Shown: positions 8,466-17,547 of the stretch, in pieces
Numbering within the stretch: the stretch's first letter is position 1
Layout of the letters: each line of letters begins with the position of its first letter
DNA from: a bacterium
Lineage (GTDB): Bacteria > Gemmatimonadota > Glassbacteria > GWA2-58-10
Direction of reading: 5' to 3'
Assembly: GCA_021372515.1 (NCBI GenBank)
Contig: JAJFUG010000207.1
Coordinates: forward strand, 1 to 43,285
Length of the DNA: 43,285 bases
Notes under the pieces: model-generated
Database searches by the model: none
Told to the model about the DNA's origin: nothing
What the model saw: the letters and a program-made list of their open reading frames with translations, nothing else
Position numbers and translations under genes: made by a program

Positions 8466-9390
8466 CTTCCAGCCCGGTGCTGTCGGTCAAAGCCCCGGCC
8501 TTGAGAGCGTCGAGCAGACGCGTATGCAGCTTTCCATTGGCCGAGCAGGCGACGTTGATACGCCGGGAGGGGTCCTCACCGAACGCCACGCGCTGGCCCT
8601 CGAATGTGGTCGCCACGCAACCGGCGCGCTCGGCCACAGCCAGGCCGGGGAATATTTCGGTGCAGCGCTGGCCGAAAGCCAGGCAGGCATCCGCCTTGCC
8701 GGCGGCCACATCGCAGAACCCGGCGGGCCCGCTGTTGGGCAGCAGGAACTTGACCCCGCGGAACTGGAGCTTGAGCTTCTCGACCGCGGGAAAGTGCCGC
8801 ACGGGTTTCATCAGATAGACCTCGAGCTGCGCCTCGGCCAGCTTTTCGGCGCCGTTGGGCGAGATAGTGCGCCAGTCGACCAGCTTGCCGGCATGGTCCA
8901 GCCGCCCCTCGAAGGCGCTGCGCGCGCCGGAGAATGTCACCGAGCGCTCGGGGATATTCACCACAACCGAGGCCAGCGAATCGGCCAGCTCGGGACGGAC
9001 CGGGCGGGTATAGATGGCAAGGGCCGAGACTGCGACCGACTGCAGGCCTGGCTTGTTGAGCAGAGAGCTGTCGAACGGGGCGCTGACAAAATAGACCGGG
9101 CGGTCGTGCTCGACCTCGGGGGCGCAGCGGGGCTCCTCTTTCAGACGGCCGGCACTCGCGCTTAGGAACACGGTGTCAATCCCGCGCTCGGCCAATTGCT
9201 CGATGTAATAGTCCTCCATCTCACCTTCCAGGGTCATCTGTCCATCCACACCCGCGCCGCCCCCGGCTGCCGACCTGACAGCCCGGCCCGGCAAGGTCTC
9301 CCCGGTCCCGAATATCCCCCCCCGCAGGAGAGCCTGCGCGGCAAGTTCCAACCCGAGCCTGACCCAGGCGGCGGTGACACCGCTTTCCAT
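8458..9390 (-). CDS. degenerate inositol monophosphatase/FBPase-like protein
   Basis: A 310-residue protein that follows the inositol-monophosphatase/fructose-bisphosphatase fold pattern but lacks its metal ligands. The family's Asp-x-x-x-E helix region appears as EMEDYYIEQLAERGIDTVFLSASAG, where the usual EE pair is replaced by SA. The usual DPxDG is replaced by APFDSSLLN. The C-terminal GFCDVAAGKADACLAFGQ corresponds well to the family's segment before the last ligand. Metal-dependent phosphatase activity is therefore unlikely as normally understood; a binding or regulatory role, or a different active site, is inferred. It is the first gene of an operon with the beta-helix protein, behind a good promoter. 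I chose ATG at 9390, which has GGAGGG upstream. Confidence 0.55.
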   Translation of the reverse strand: MESGVTAAWVRLGLELAAQALLRGGIFGTGETLPGRAVRSAAGGGAGVDGQMTLEGEMEDYYIEQLAERGIDTVFLSASAGRLKEEPRCAPEVEHDRPVYFVSAPFDSSLLNKPGLQSVAVSALAIYTRPVRPELADSLASVVVNIPERSVTFSGARSAFEGRLDHAGKLVDWRTISPNGAEKLAEAQLEVYLMKPVRHFPAVEKLKLQFRGVKFLLPNSGPAGFCDVAAGKADACLAFGQRCTEIFPGLAVAERAGCVATTFEGQRVAFGEDPSRRINVACSANGKLHTRLLDALKAGALTDSTGLEDD

Positions 9391-9450
9391 CAGTCAAACC
9401 CTCCGGCGCGCCCAGTGAAAAAACTATACTCTAAACAAAACAGGTTTGGA

Positions 9451-9479
9451 AATATATACGACATTTTCCTCTATCTCAA
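9451..9479 (-). promoter_or_regulatory. sigma70-like promoter of the IMPase-like operon
   Basis: Read on the minus strand, TTGAGA (9479-9474) is followed by 17 bases and TATATT (9456-9451). The region is conspicuously AT-rich and lies 60 bases upstream of the ATG at 9390. Motif and spacing evidence only. Confidence 0.55.
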
Positions 9480-9558
9480 GTAAAATCAGGCCTTCCTAAA
9501 CGCTATTCATTCATTGTTTTCCAGCCTCAAGACAAGTTATCCCGCTGCGGGGTGAGAA

Positions 9559-11331
9559 TTAAAACAGCTCGCTCAGGCTCAGGTGCAGACGGGCCTGCCC
9601 GGGTCCGCGACCCGGTTGCAAACCCAGGGCCAGCCCCAGAAGGCCCAGGCGGCTTTCGAGCTGCATCCCGGCCCCGTAACCCTGCAATGTGGCAGTCTCC
9701 CAGCGCGCGCGTTCCATCCCCTCCGGCGCGCGCTCCGGGGTGTCGGGGGCCTGGACCGTGCAAAGGTCATAGAACAGGAACACCCGCCCCAGCTCACCAA
9801 TCGGCCAGCGCTGCTCCAGGCTGAACCAGAAAGCCCGCCTGGCGCGCAGTTCCTCCTCCGGGTGTCCGCGCACCACGGGCCCGCCCTCGCGTGAAACTCC
9901 GCCCACCGGGATACGGGCCTGGTAGGGCAGCTCGGCCACGCTGGAACTGCCACGGGAGACAAAGCTGTAGCCCGCAGCCAGGGCCGCCACCGGCAGGCCC
10001 CGCGTGACCGGGTGATAAGCCCGCAGCTCCACCGCGGCGCGAATCTCGCGCCGGTCGACCGCCTCCACGCTGCGCCTTCCGGCCGAGCCCGTGGCAGTCA
10101 CCCGGCTGCCCAGCCTTGGATTGTAGGGATTGTCCAGGTCGGAGCGCTCGTACAACCCCTCCACGCTCCAGAGCGAGCCGCTCCGCGACAGCTCCCAGGT
10201 CTCGCTGCCGGGGCTGGTCTTCTCATAGCGCGCCCCCAGGCCCAGACGGCCGCAGGCGCCGGCCGGGACAGTCAGGCGCAGGGACGCGCCGGTGCTGCTG
10301 TAGAGCGAGTCGCGCAGGCTCTGGGAGAGCATGGCCTCCAAGGCCAGGCCGGTCCCGAGGAGCCAGGGCTCGCGGTAGGAGACCTCCAGCGAGCTCCAGT
10401 CGCGGCGCGGGTGCTCCCAGCTCACCCGCGCCCGCCGCGCCGTGCCGAACAGGTTCGCCAGCTCCAGATGGAAATAGCCCGAAACAGTCGAGGCCCCGGA
10501 AGCCCCGCCCGAGCCCAGGGCCGCCTCCAGACGGCTGGCGGGGGCCTCTTTGAGCGGCAGGCTGACATCCGCGCGCCAGGAGTCGCGCCCGGGGGCCACC
10601 CGCACCTGTCCGGCCTCGCGGAAAAGGCCCGAGCGCAAGAGCCGTCCGCGGGCCGAGCGCAGCCCGGACTCGCGGTAATCCGCGCCAGGCTCCAGCCCGG
10701 ACAGGCGCAGGGCCGTCGCCGGACGGGTGAGACTCAGGCCCGGGAAACTCACCTCGCCCAGACGGCAGCGGCGGCCGGTTTCCAGGCGTACTGTCAGTTC
10801 CAGCCAACGGGCCGTGCTGTCCAGGCTCACAGCAGCCAGTTCCACCCGGCAGAACGGGTAACCCCGCTCGGCCACGGCGCGGGCCAGACGCTCCAAGGCC
10901 AGCTCCACCCCGGTGCGCCCGGCGGCCAGGCCGCGGCAGCTCTCCAGGGCCGGGCGGAGAGTCTCCCGCTCCGGGGAAACAGTGCTGTCCAGGCTCACCC
11001 GGCCTATCCGCGCCCGCGGGCCGCTCTCCAGGCGCAGACGCAGGCCATCGGTGGAGGTTTCCAAAGAGAGCAGGCGCGCGGCATAGTAGCCCCTGTCGGC
11101 GTGGAGGCTGCGCTGCACGCTGTCAAGGAGCGCCCGCGCCCCAGCGGCCCGGAAACTGTCGGGCAGGGCGGCGCGCAGGACCGATTCCTCCAGGGCGCTG
11201 CCGCCTGTCAGGTGCAGAGCCTCCCGCCGCAGCCAGGGTGCAGGCTCATCCGCGGCCGAGCCAGCCGCGGGAAAGGCAACCGCGACCAACAGTACGAACG
11301 AGAGTAAGGGTTTTAAGAATCCGCGAGGCAT
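9559..11331 (-). CDS. Omp85/BamA-TamA family outer-membrane protein
   Basis: A 590-residue outer-membrane protein of the Omp85 superfamily, which inserts or translocates proteins at the outer membrane. The start at 11331 gives a clear signal peptide (MPRGFLKPLLSFVLLVAVAFPAAG) with GGAG five bases upstream; a longer form from 11376 would bury it. Residues of about 30-270 look like POTRA-type repeats (for example RIGRVSLDSTVSPERETLRPALE and RRCRLGEVSFPG). The C-terminal half is a beta-barrel with the Omp85 loop motif VRGHPEEE in place of VRGF/Y, then FWFSLEQRWPI and GRVFLFYDL, and ends in an aromatic residue (SLSELF). At about 590 residues it is shorter than BamA and closer to TamA. It follows the 1168-residue barrel gene after 323 bases containing palindromes, so co-transcription is plausible but attenuated expression is possible. 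Confidence 0.85.
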   Translation of the reverse strand: MPRGFLKPLLSFVLLVAVAFPAAGSAADEPAPWLRREALHLTGGSALEESVLRAALPDSFRAAGARALLDSVQRSLHADRGYYAARLLSLETSTDGLRLRLESGPRARIGRVSLDSTVSPERETLRPALESCRGLAAGRTGVELALERLARAVAERGYPFCRVELAAVSLDSTARWLELTVRLETGRRCRLGEVSFPGLSLTRPATALRLSGLEPGADYRESGLRSARGRLLRSGLFREAGQVRVAPGRDSWRADVSLPLKEAPASRLEAALGSGGASGASTVSGYFHLELANLFGTARRARVSWEHPRRDWSSLEVSYREPWLLGTGLALEAMLSQSLRDSLYSSTGASLRLTVPAGACGRLGLGARYEKTSPGSETWELSRSGSLWSVEGLYERSDLDNPYNPRLGSRVTATGSAGRRSVEAVDRREIRAAVELRAYHPVTRGLPVAALAAGYSFVSRGSSSVAELPYQARIPVGGVSREGGPVVRGHPEEELRARRAFWFSLEQRWPIGELGRVFLFYDLCTVQAPDTPERAPEGMERARWETATLQGYGAGMQLESRLGLLGLALGLQPGRGPGQARLHLSLSELF

Positions 11332-11382
11332 CGAATCTCCCGATAATAAGCTATCGACTACCGACAGTTCCTTCATCTCCGC

Positions 11383-11406
11383 AGGGGCAATTCATGAATT
11401 GCCCCT
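11383..11406. repeat. 24-bp perfect palindrome with AGGGGC edges
   Basis: AGGGGCAATTCA joins its exact reverse complement with no loop; the right edge continues GCCCCTACA. It lies 52 bases upstream of the Omp85 ATG. It is one member of a dispersed set of REP-like palindromes in the window that share the edge but differ in the core. Confidence 0.75.
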
Positions 11407-11534
11407 ACATCTTCCCAAGATTCACCCGTGCTTCCGCCCAATCGCACACACCCCGTCGGCTACGCCGCCACCCCTCTTTTTAGGGGATTTACGACTCCAA
11501 CCCCACCCATCCACCAATTGCCGGTTCTTGTGTA

Positions 11535-11556
11535 GGGGCACGCTGCACCGTGCCCC
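11535..11556. repeat. 22-bp imperfect palindrome with GGGGCACG arms
   Basis: Arms GGGGCACG and CGTGCCCC flank a TGCA centre with one mismatched pair. The left edge is TGTAGGGGC, as in the other palindromes. It is probably a decayed copy of a perfect palindrome. Confidence 0.65.
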
Positions 11557-11591
11557 AGCCTCCGTGTCATATCCAAAGCAATCGGCCCATT

Positions 11592-11619
11592 GTAGGGGCT
11601 ACCGGCCGGTCGCCCCTAC
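11592..11619. repeat. 28-bp palindrome with GTAGGGGC edges
   Basis: GTAGGGGC and GCCCCTAC arms surround an ACCGGCCGGT centre; a single mismatched pair interrupts an otherwise perfect 28-bp palindrome. It lies 36 bases downstream of the 1168-residue barrel gene on the minus strand, so it could act as a transcript-end hairpin, although no T-run follows. Confidence 0.7.
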
Positions 11620-11654
11620 GGTAAACACCAGGCTCACTCCAAAACACCTCCCCC

Positions 11655-14600
11655 TCAGAACACATATTTCACCTCGGCCCGGCCATAGTTGACGAATCTG
11701 GAGCGCAGGTAATCCGTGCGGCCGGTGTAGCGCAGGTAGAGAGTCATGCGCTCGGTCGGCTCCACGCTCGCCCCGGCCGTGGCCTCGTAGCCCGAGCCGC
11801 TGGAGGCCAGGCCGAGGATATCGACCAGGGTCACGTCCGAGATGCCCTCCCCTGTCACCCGGAACGCGCTTCCGCCCGCCTCGATCCGTCCCCCGCGACC
11901 CAGGAAACGGGTGAGTGTGCCCCCCAGGGCGTAGCGCCCGTACAGGGCGCGGCTGCCTCCCTCCAGGCGGTGACGGGCTGCGTCGGCCTCGAGCCCCACC
12001 CGCCAGGCGCCGGTGATATCCCAGGTCAGGCGGTTCTCCAGGCCCAGCGAACGCACGGCCCGCCCCGAGCCGTTGAGGTTGGTGCGCGCGCGGCGGCTCC
12101 AGGACGGGGTCGGGTCCCACTGGACATGCCGCGCCAGGGGGATACGCATCTGCAGGCGCAGGGTGCGCTCGCCGCTCTCCTCGAACCCGCTTTCGAACCG
12201 GCGGTCGAATCGTGAGTTCCAGAGCAACTCCAGGCGGCTGTACACCTCCGGGTCGGCCCACTGCACGCTCAGGTCGGCGTTGATCAGCGTGCCGCGCATC
12301 ACCGCCCCGTCCTTGTCCCCCAGCGCCGAGGGCAGCAGGCAGTAGAGCTTCCAGCTTTCGACCGAGGTGTTCTCGCGCTCCAGTTGCACCGTGCTGCCGG
12401 CGGTGATGCGCCGGATGTGGGTGGCGGCGGTGTCGACCCAGCCGGTCAGGTCGATATTTTCACGCGAGGTCAGGCTGAGCGTGGCCGCGGCACGGGGGTC
12501 GATCCCGCCCACGATCACCTCGCGGCGGTGGGTGCCCTGCTCCTTGCCGACCCAGGTGCCGTCGGCCAGGTACTCCCCCTCGTCCGGGTAGCGCTCGGGC
12601 AGATAGCGCACCTGGGAGCGCAGCGAGGAGCCGTGGGATATCTCGTACAGAAGGTGCGACTGAAGCGCCCCGGCGAAACTCCCGGCGAACATCTCCAGCC
12701 GCCCGGCGGTGGAGGTGGCGCGTTCCTGGAGGGTGCGGCTGAACCGGCGGCTGCGGTGGCCGAGCCGCCCGCTCAGGCGGAACGAGCCGCGTCCCTGGTA
12801 GCTGAAATCGGCCTCCGTGGCCTGGACCGTGCTCTCGCGCCGCCAGTCGGCGGAAGCACCGGACAGGCTGTCCCAGGGAAGATAATCGTTGCCGCGCTGG
12901 TAGAAAGTCAGCCCGGTCTCGAAGCGGGGTGAAAAGCGCGCGCTCAGGCGCGGCTTGAGCTCCAGGTGCCCGATCCCGGCCGAGCCCGTGCCGTAGAGGC
13001 TGGCCGGGCCGCTCTCGCGCTCGCGCTCCAGGTCGAGGCGGGGCTGGAAAAGGCCAACGGCGGTGCGTAGGGAGAGGTTGTCGCGCAGACGGTGGCCCGA
13101 GGAAAGGGAGCTGTCGGCGAGGCTTTCCCCTGCCGGGGCCAGGCGTGTCGAGCTGACATTCAGGCGCTGCCAGGCCGCCTCCAGCTCGCGGGCCGGGCGG
13201 AACTCCAGGCCGTACTCGCGGCGCTCGGCCTGCTCGTCGTTGCTACGGCTCAAGCCGCCGTAGCCAGCCGAGAGGGCCAGGCCGCGGGGAAGGTCGAGCC
13301 GGGCGCTGGCCGCATGGCTGTTCTCACCCACCCCGGAGCCATCCTCGCCATCCGCCAGGGGACTGAGGTTCCAGGCGCGCTCGAAATCCGGCCCGTAGCG
13401 CCGTCCCTGGTACGTGAAGTCTTTCCCAACCCGGCTTTCCTCCCCGCGCAAGGTCAGCCGCACCCCCGGCAGAGCGGCCAGGCCCAGGGTGTCCAGGCTG
13501 AGGCCCAGGCTGTGGGCCAGGGCCGCGGGCAGCCCGGCCCCGGAGTAGAGGTTGAGCGAGCGCTTCAGCATCGCGCCCTCGCCGCTCAGGCTCAGATGCG
13601 CGGCCGGGTGCAGCTCGAACGCCGCCCCGGCGCGGTCCTGGCGCTGCGGCGGGCTGAACCGTCCCACCGGCTCGAAATTCCCCAACCCCTCACCCACGAA
13701 CATGTAGCCGCCGGTGGAGCTGTTGAACACGTAGGAGCCGCGCCAGTCGCCGACATCCCGGAACGTGAGCATCCAGTCGCCGCCGCCCGGGCCGGCGTAC
13801 TCGAACACGGAGCCCGCGCCGCCGTCGCCCCCCCCGCGCAGGTTGTACTCGCCCTTGCCCGGCCCCAGGTAGCGCACGCCCGAGAACTTGAGGCTGTCGG
13901 CGCTGACACCCTGGCTTTCCAGCCAGGCCCGCTCCTCGGCGGTGAAATCCTCGCCCAGGGGGCTGGACTCCAGGTCCGACTCGCGGATGAAATAGCCCCG
14001 CACCTGGCCCAGCTTGCCGTCAAGCCCGCCGGTCAGGCTGTAGAACGATTTCTTGAACGAGAGGCTGGTGTACTCGTAATCCACCTCGATACGGCTCTCC
14101 GCGCCCAGGATATGCCGCTCGGTAAAGTACAGCACGCCCTGGGTGTAGTCGATGGTGTAGTCGGCGCGGGCGCCGCGGGTGAGCCGGTTGCCGTCCAGGT
14201 AGACATGCTCCGTGCCCACCAGCACGCGCGCCGGGGCGCCGGTCTTGTCCGTGAGCTGGTAGGGTCCCTGGCTGCCCTCGCGGGCGTTGAACCGCAGGCT
14301 GTTGAACGTGCCGCCGCTCAGGGCCGCCGCAGCCGAAACCTCGGCGTCGCCGCGGGTGAGAGTCCCGGCCACCCCATCCAGCTTGCGCTCCACCTGGGCG
14401 AAGCGGAAACCGTCCAGCCGGAAATCGTAGTCCCCCAGCTCGACCGAGCCCAGAGGGGAATTGAGCCGCACCGAGACCTCGTCCAGCTCGCGCAGCTCGG
14501 TGCTGCGGCCCTCGGCGGTGAGCGGCAGGTCCTGATCGTTGAGACGCAGACTGAGGCTGGTGGTGCGGCTCAGCCGCCCGGCCACCTCCAGGCTGAGGTT

Positions 14601-15161
14601 CTGGTCCAGGGTGGTCCCGCCCACACCGCCGCCGCCGGCCACGGAGACGCTCTTGGTCCCGCTTATGTCGAACCCCACCAGGCGGAAACCCTCGGCGGCA
14701 TCGCCGGCTCCAGCCTCGGCCCCGCGCGGCAGGCTGTCCGGGCGGAGCACGGCGGAAAGCTCCAGGGTGTCGGGCGCGAGGTTGTCGCGGCTGGCCGAGC
14801 GAAGGCTGTAAGAGGCGGGAAAGGTGAACGGCCAAGTGCGGTAGCGGGCCACGAGCGGGCCGGGAGCGGGCGGAAACAGGAAAGTGAGCCGGCCGCCCAC
14901 GGCATCCAGACTGTAGAGGCTGTCGGGCAGAAGGCTGTCGCCGCGGAACAGGCGCAGGCTGCCTGGAACGACATAGCGCGCGCCCAGCCTCAGGCTGCTG
15001 TCGGCCAGGACCAGGCTGTCGCAGCGCTCGATTGTGCTAACGGTCCCGGCCTGCGCCTGCCCGGCGCTTAGCGCCGTGAGCGGGACAAGAAGCCAGGCTG
15101 CGAGGACGAGCGGAATGACGGGGGCCGCCGCCGTGCGCGCAACACTGTGGCCCCTGGGCAT
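11655..15161 (-). CDS. 1168-residue outer-membrane beta-barrel protein of unknown function
   Basis: A very large secreted protein that I do not recognise to family level. The N-terminus has basic residues and then a hydrophobic signal (PVIPLVLAAWLLVPLTALSAGQAQAG). After a beta-rich N-terminal domain (about 40-150), the segment GFDISGTKSVSV followed by LDQNLSLEVAGRLSRTTSL introduces a long series of alternating amphipathic strands continuing to the end. The last residues, GRAEVKYVF, have the terminal Phe expected of a BAM substrate. A middle segment (about 360-500) contains the repeated-looking glycine motifs YLGPGKGEYNLRGGG and SSTGGYMFVGEGLGNFEPVGRF. The ISGTK segment and barrel size distantly recall SprA-like translocon proteins, but I cannot confirm that. 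Its start overlaps the stop of the propeller gene (TGATG), so the two are translationally coupled; an Omp85 gene follows. Confidence 0.7.
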   Translation of the reverse strand: MPRGHSVARTAAAPVIPLVLAAWLLVPLTALSAGQAQAGTVSTIERCDSLVLADSSLRLGARYVVPGSLRLFRGDSLLPDSLYSLDAVGGRLTFLFPPAPGPLVARYRTWPFTFPASYSLRSASRDNLAPDTLELSAVLRPDSLPRGAEAGAGDAAEGFRLVGFDISGTKSVSVAGGGGVGGTTLDQNLSLEVAGRLSRTTSLSLRLNDQDLPLTAEGRSTELRELDEVSVRLNSPLGSVELGDYDFRLDGFRFAQVERKLDGVAGTLTRGDAEVSAAAALSGGTFNSLRFNAREGSQGPYQLTDKTGAPARVLVGTEHVYLDGNRLTRGARADYTIDYTQGVLYFTERHILGAESRIEVDYEYTSLSFKKSFYSLTGGLDGKLGQVRGYFIRESDLESSPLGEDFTAEERAWLESQGVSADSLKFSGVRYLGPGKGEYNLRGGGDGGAGSVFEYAGPGGGDWMLTFRDVGDWRGSYVFNSSTGGYMFVGEGLGNFEPVGRFSPPQRQDRAGAAFELHPAAHLSLSGEGAMLKRSLNLYSGAGLPAALAHSLGLSLDTLGLAALPGVRLTLRGEESRVGKDFTYQGRRYGPDFERAWNLSPLADGEDGSGVGENSHAASARLDLPRGLALSAGYGGLSRSNDEQAERREYGLEFRPARELEAAWQRLNVSSTRLAPAGESLADSSLSSGHRLRDNLSLRTAVGLFQPRLDLERERESGPASLYGTGSAGIGHLELKPRLSARFSPRFETGLTFYQRGNDYLPWDSLSGASADWRRESTVQATEADFSYQGRGSFRLSGRLGHRSRRFSRTLQERATSTAGRLEMFAGSFAGALQSHLLYEISHGSSLRSQVRYLPERYPDEGEYLADGTWVGKEQGTHRREVIVGGIDPRAAATLSLTSRENIDLTGWVDTAATHIRRITAGSTVQLERENTSVESWKLYCLLPSALGDKDGAVMRGTLINADLSVQWADPEVYSRLELLWNSRFDRRFESGFEESGERTLRLQMRIPLARHVQWDPTPSWSRRARTNLNGSGRAVRSLGLENRLTWDITGAWRVGLEADAARHRLEGGSRALYGRYALGGTLTRFLGRGGRIEAGGSAFRVTGEGISDVTLVDILGLASSGSGYEATAGASVEPTERMTLYLRYTGRTDYLRSRFVNYGRAEVKYVF

Positions 15162-16036
15162 CAGTCCGGGCGCTCCTTGGTATCGATCACCAGCCGGGGC
15201 GGATTGTCCATCAGGCTGTAGAACCCCGCTCCAGGCACATTGAGGATATCGCGTAAATTATCCCGTAAATCCGTATCCGTCGTGTCGGCGTTGCTCATCC
15301 AGCCACTGGCACTCGGCCCGACCACGTACCGCCTGCCGTCACGGGTCAGGATCAGCGGAGCGCCATAGCAAAGTGACAGTCGCACCGGCTCGGCGTGCTC
15401 CCCGCTGAGCGCCAGGGCCAGACCTTTCTGCCCGGAAAGGGAGTTGGAGCTGATCCCGCCGCTGCCCGGCCAGAGGAAAAAGACCTGCTTGCCCTCGGCG
15501 TCCAGGGCCATGTCCAGCGGCTCGGCGGCCACCTCCGGCCCGCCGGGAGGGAACGAGAACAGACTGCGCCCACTGTCGTCCAGCAGGTGCACGAGTCCCG
15601 AGGCCCGGTCGTAGACTACGAACTGCCGTCCTGCGGCCAGGTCGAAAAAGATCGGGTCCGTGGCGAAAGGAAGGTCCAGGCTGCCGCGTATCTCGCCCCG
15701 GTAGTCGATGCGCCAGACCTTGCGGTTGCCGCGGTCGGTCAGGTAGAGATAGAAACCGTCCGGACGGCTGAGAAACGACGGGTCGATAAACGCCTCGCCG
15801 CTCTCGGTGCCGTCCGTGCGCCACATCTCGCGCCCATCCCGCGGCGAAAACTTGTGCAGGCGGGCGTGCTCACGGTCGAGCACGAACACCTCGCCCGAGC
15901 CGCCCACAGCCAGACGCCAGGGCGTGAAGCTCTCCGCTCCGCCGGCTGGCAACAGCGGCAGCTCGACACGGGCGGTGAAACCGGGAACCGACCCGAGCAG
16001 GGCCAGGAAAGTCATTGTGACGAGCAGTCGGCGCAT
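15161..16036 (-). CDS. secreted beta-propeller-like (NHL/6-bladed) protein
   Basis: A 291-residue exported protein. The start at 16036 gives a signal peptide (MRRLLVTMTFLALLGSVPGFTA). Repeated blade-like units follow: WRLAVGGSGEVFVLDREHARLHKFSPRDG near residue 40, FYLYLTDRGNRKVWRIDYRG near residue 95, FVVYDRASGLVHLLDDSG near residue 140 and LDMALDAEGKQVFFLWPG near residue 175. This spacing is typical of NHL or six-bladed propellers, which usually mediate protein or ligand binding. There is no lipobox cysteine, so a soluble periplasmic or surface protein is likely. Its TGA overlaps the ATG of the 1168-residue barrel (TGATG), which argues that the two products work together, for example as a periplasmic partner of the barrel. 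A longer form from 16180 would put the signal peptide internally and is rejected. Confidence 0.65.
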   Translation of the reverse strand: MRRLLVTMTFLALLGSVPGFTARVELPLLPAGGAESFTPWRLAVGGSGEVFVLDREHARLHKFSPRDGREMWRTDGTESGEAFIDPSFLSRPDGFYLYLTDRGNRKVWRIDYRGEIRGSLDLPFATDPIFFDLAAGRQFVVYDRASGLVHLLDDSGRSLFSFPPGGPEVAAEPLDMALDAEGKQVFFLWPGSGGISSNSLSGQKGLALALSGEHAEPVRLSLCYGAPLILTRDGRRYVVGPSASGWMSNADTTDTDLRDNLRDILNVPGAGFYSLMDNPPRLVIDTKERPD

Positions 16037-16106
16037 GGATGAAACCTTTCGCCGCCCGGCGCGAAAGTCAAGAGAATCGAAGCAGTTACCCCGGTTCCGT
16101 ATTTGC

Positions 16107-16135
16107 TTGACTTGCCGGACCGGGAAAGCCAGATT
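16107..16135 (+). promoter_or_regulatory. possible promoter of the GH1 gene
   Basis: TTGACT at 16107-16112 is followed after 17 bases by CAGATT, a poor -10 box. It lies about 63 bases upstream of the GH1 ATG. The -35 match is good and the -10 weak, so this is tentative and may need an activator. Confidence 0.25.
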
Positions 16136-16197
16136 TCTACGTGCGACGCACCGGTACGAGCGACTTTTTGGGGACCACATATCAAGCGGAGTGGAGA

Positions 16198-17508
16198 ATG
16201 CTTTCTTCCAACGGCTTCGACAAGGCGACTTTCCCGAAGGATTTCCTCTGGGGCTCTGCCACCAGCGCCTACCAGGTGGAGGGCGGCAACTATAAAAACC
16301 AGTGGGCGCGTTGGGAAAGCCAGGGCAAGATCGAGAACGGCGAGCGCTGCGGCCGCAGCGCCAACCAGTACGAGCTTTACGAGGGCGATTTCGACCTGGC
16401 GGTCGAGTTGAAACACAACACCCACCGCCTGGGGCTCGAATGGAGCCGTCTGTGCCCCGAGGCCCCGGACCGTTTCGACGAGAAGGAAATCGCGCACTAC
16501 CGCCTGGTGCTCGAAGCGCTCAAAAAGCGCGGGCTCACGGTTTTTCTGACCCTGCACCATTTCACCGAGCCGCTCTGGTTCTTCGACGCGGGCAGTTTCA
16601 CCCGGTCCGGCGCTGAGCGCGACTTTGCGAAGTATGTGAGCCGCGTCGCCAAAGAGTTCGGCGACCTGGTGGATTTCTGGATCACGTTCAACGAGCCGCA
16701 GGTGGGGATGATGGGAACCTACTGGGCCGATTTCCCACCCGAGAAGAACGACCTGGAGCTGACCGCGCGCGAGTTCGCCGGGCGGCTGCGGGGGCACGCC
16801 GCGGCCCGCACCGCGATCAGGGAGCAGCGTCCCGGCGCCCGGGTGGGGTTTGTCAACTCGATCAGCGAGTTCCTTCCCCACCGGACCCAGGATTTTCTGG
16901 ACACCACCTACGCCGGGCTGTACGACTACCTCTGGAACCGCATCTGGTACGAGGCCCCCACCACGGGCTGGATCAGCCTGCCCAGCGGCGGGCCCGACCA
17001 GTTCGTGCCGGAGCTGAAAGACTCCTGCGACTGGTGGGGGGTCAATTTCTACACCGATCAGCGGGTGGACTCGCGCGACCCGCGTGGCGTGACCAACGCC
17101 CTGCGCGGCGAGCGGGTGACCCAGATGGGCTGGACCTGGCAGCCGGCCGGCCTCTACCGGGCGCTGCAGCGCTACTCCAGCCTGGGCAAGCCGCTCTACG
17201 TGACCGAGAACGGGATCGGCACCCTGGATGACCTGGAGCGCGTGCGTTTCGTGGCCGACCACCTGCGGATTGTCTCGCTGGCGGTGGAGAACGGCATGGA
17301 CATCCGGGGCTACCTCTACTGGTCGCTGATCGACAATTTCGAGTGGGCCAACGGGTTCCGTCCCCGGTTCGGGCTGATACACGTGGACTACGAGTCCCTG
17401 GCGCGCACGGTCAAGCCCAGCGGACGGTTCCTGGCCGAGGTGATTGAGGGCGGCGCGGTGACCAGGACCCTGATGGAGAAATACCTACCCGAGAGCTACC
17501 GGTTTTGA
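16198..17508 (+). CDS. GH1 family beta-glucosidase/beta-glycosidase
   Basis: A 436-residue glycoside hydrolase family 1 enzyme, close to the family's usual 440-480 residues, which hydrolyses beta-linked glucosides or galactosides from oligosaccharides with retention. The N-terminal FPKDFLWGSATSAYQVEGG is the family signature. The acid/base Glu is E166 in TFNEP and the nucleophile E337 in YVTENGIG. Other substrate-site segments are HNTHRLGLEWSRL, LTLHHFTEPLWF and YLYWSLIDNFEWANGF. No signal peptide is present, so it acts in the cytoplasm on imported sugars. I chose ATG at 16198 (GGAG upstream) over an upstream GTG at 16141, whose extra residues are not family-like. It is single on the plus strand, diverging from the envelope operon and followed by an IS remnant. 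Confidence 0.93.
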   Translation: MLSSNGFDKATFPKDFLWGSATSAYQVEGGNYKNQWARWESQGKIENGERCGRSANQYELYEGDFDLAVELKHNTHRLGLEWSRLCPEAPDRFDEKEIAHYRLVLEALKKRGLTVFLTLHHFTEPLWFFDAGSFTRSGAERDFAKYVSRVAKEFGDLVDFWITFNEPQVGMMGTYWADFPPEKNDLELTAREFAGRLRGHAAARTAIREQRPGARVGFVNSISEFLPHRTQDFLDTTYAGLYDYLWNRIWYEAPTTGWISLPSGGPDQFVPELKDSCDWWGVNFYTDQRVDSRDPRGVTNALRGERVTQMGWTWQPAGLYRALQRYSSLGKPLYVTENGIGTLDDLERVRFVADHLRIVSLAVENGMDIRGYLYWSLIDNFEWANGFRPRFGLIHVDYESLARTVKPSGRFLAEVIEGGAVTRTLMEKYLPESYRF

Positions 17509-17547
17509 GACGGGGCATTTATTTTCAGTTCAGCCTCGATTCCCGCA

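Larger units (their letters stand above)
11332..11654. other. intergenic spacer rich in palindromes
   Basis: This 323-base gap between two minus-strand outer-membrane protein genes holds no convincing gene. It contains three separate palindromes with GTAGGGGC-like edges, listed individually, and AT-poor unique sequence between them. Confidence 0.6.

Noticed and set aside
13092-15071. 659-codon plus-strand frame antisense to the 1168-residue barrel
   Set aside because: A high-GC shadow; composition is Gln/Ala/Gly-rich without recognisable domains, whereas the minus strand has a signal peptide and terminal Phe.
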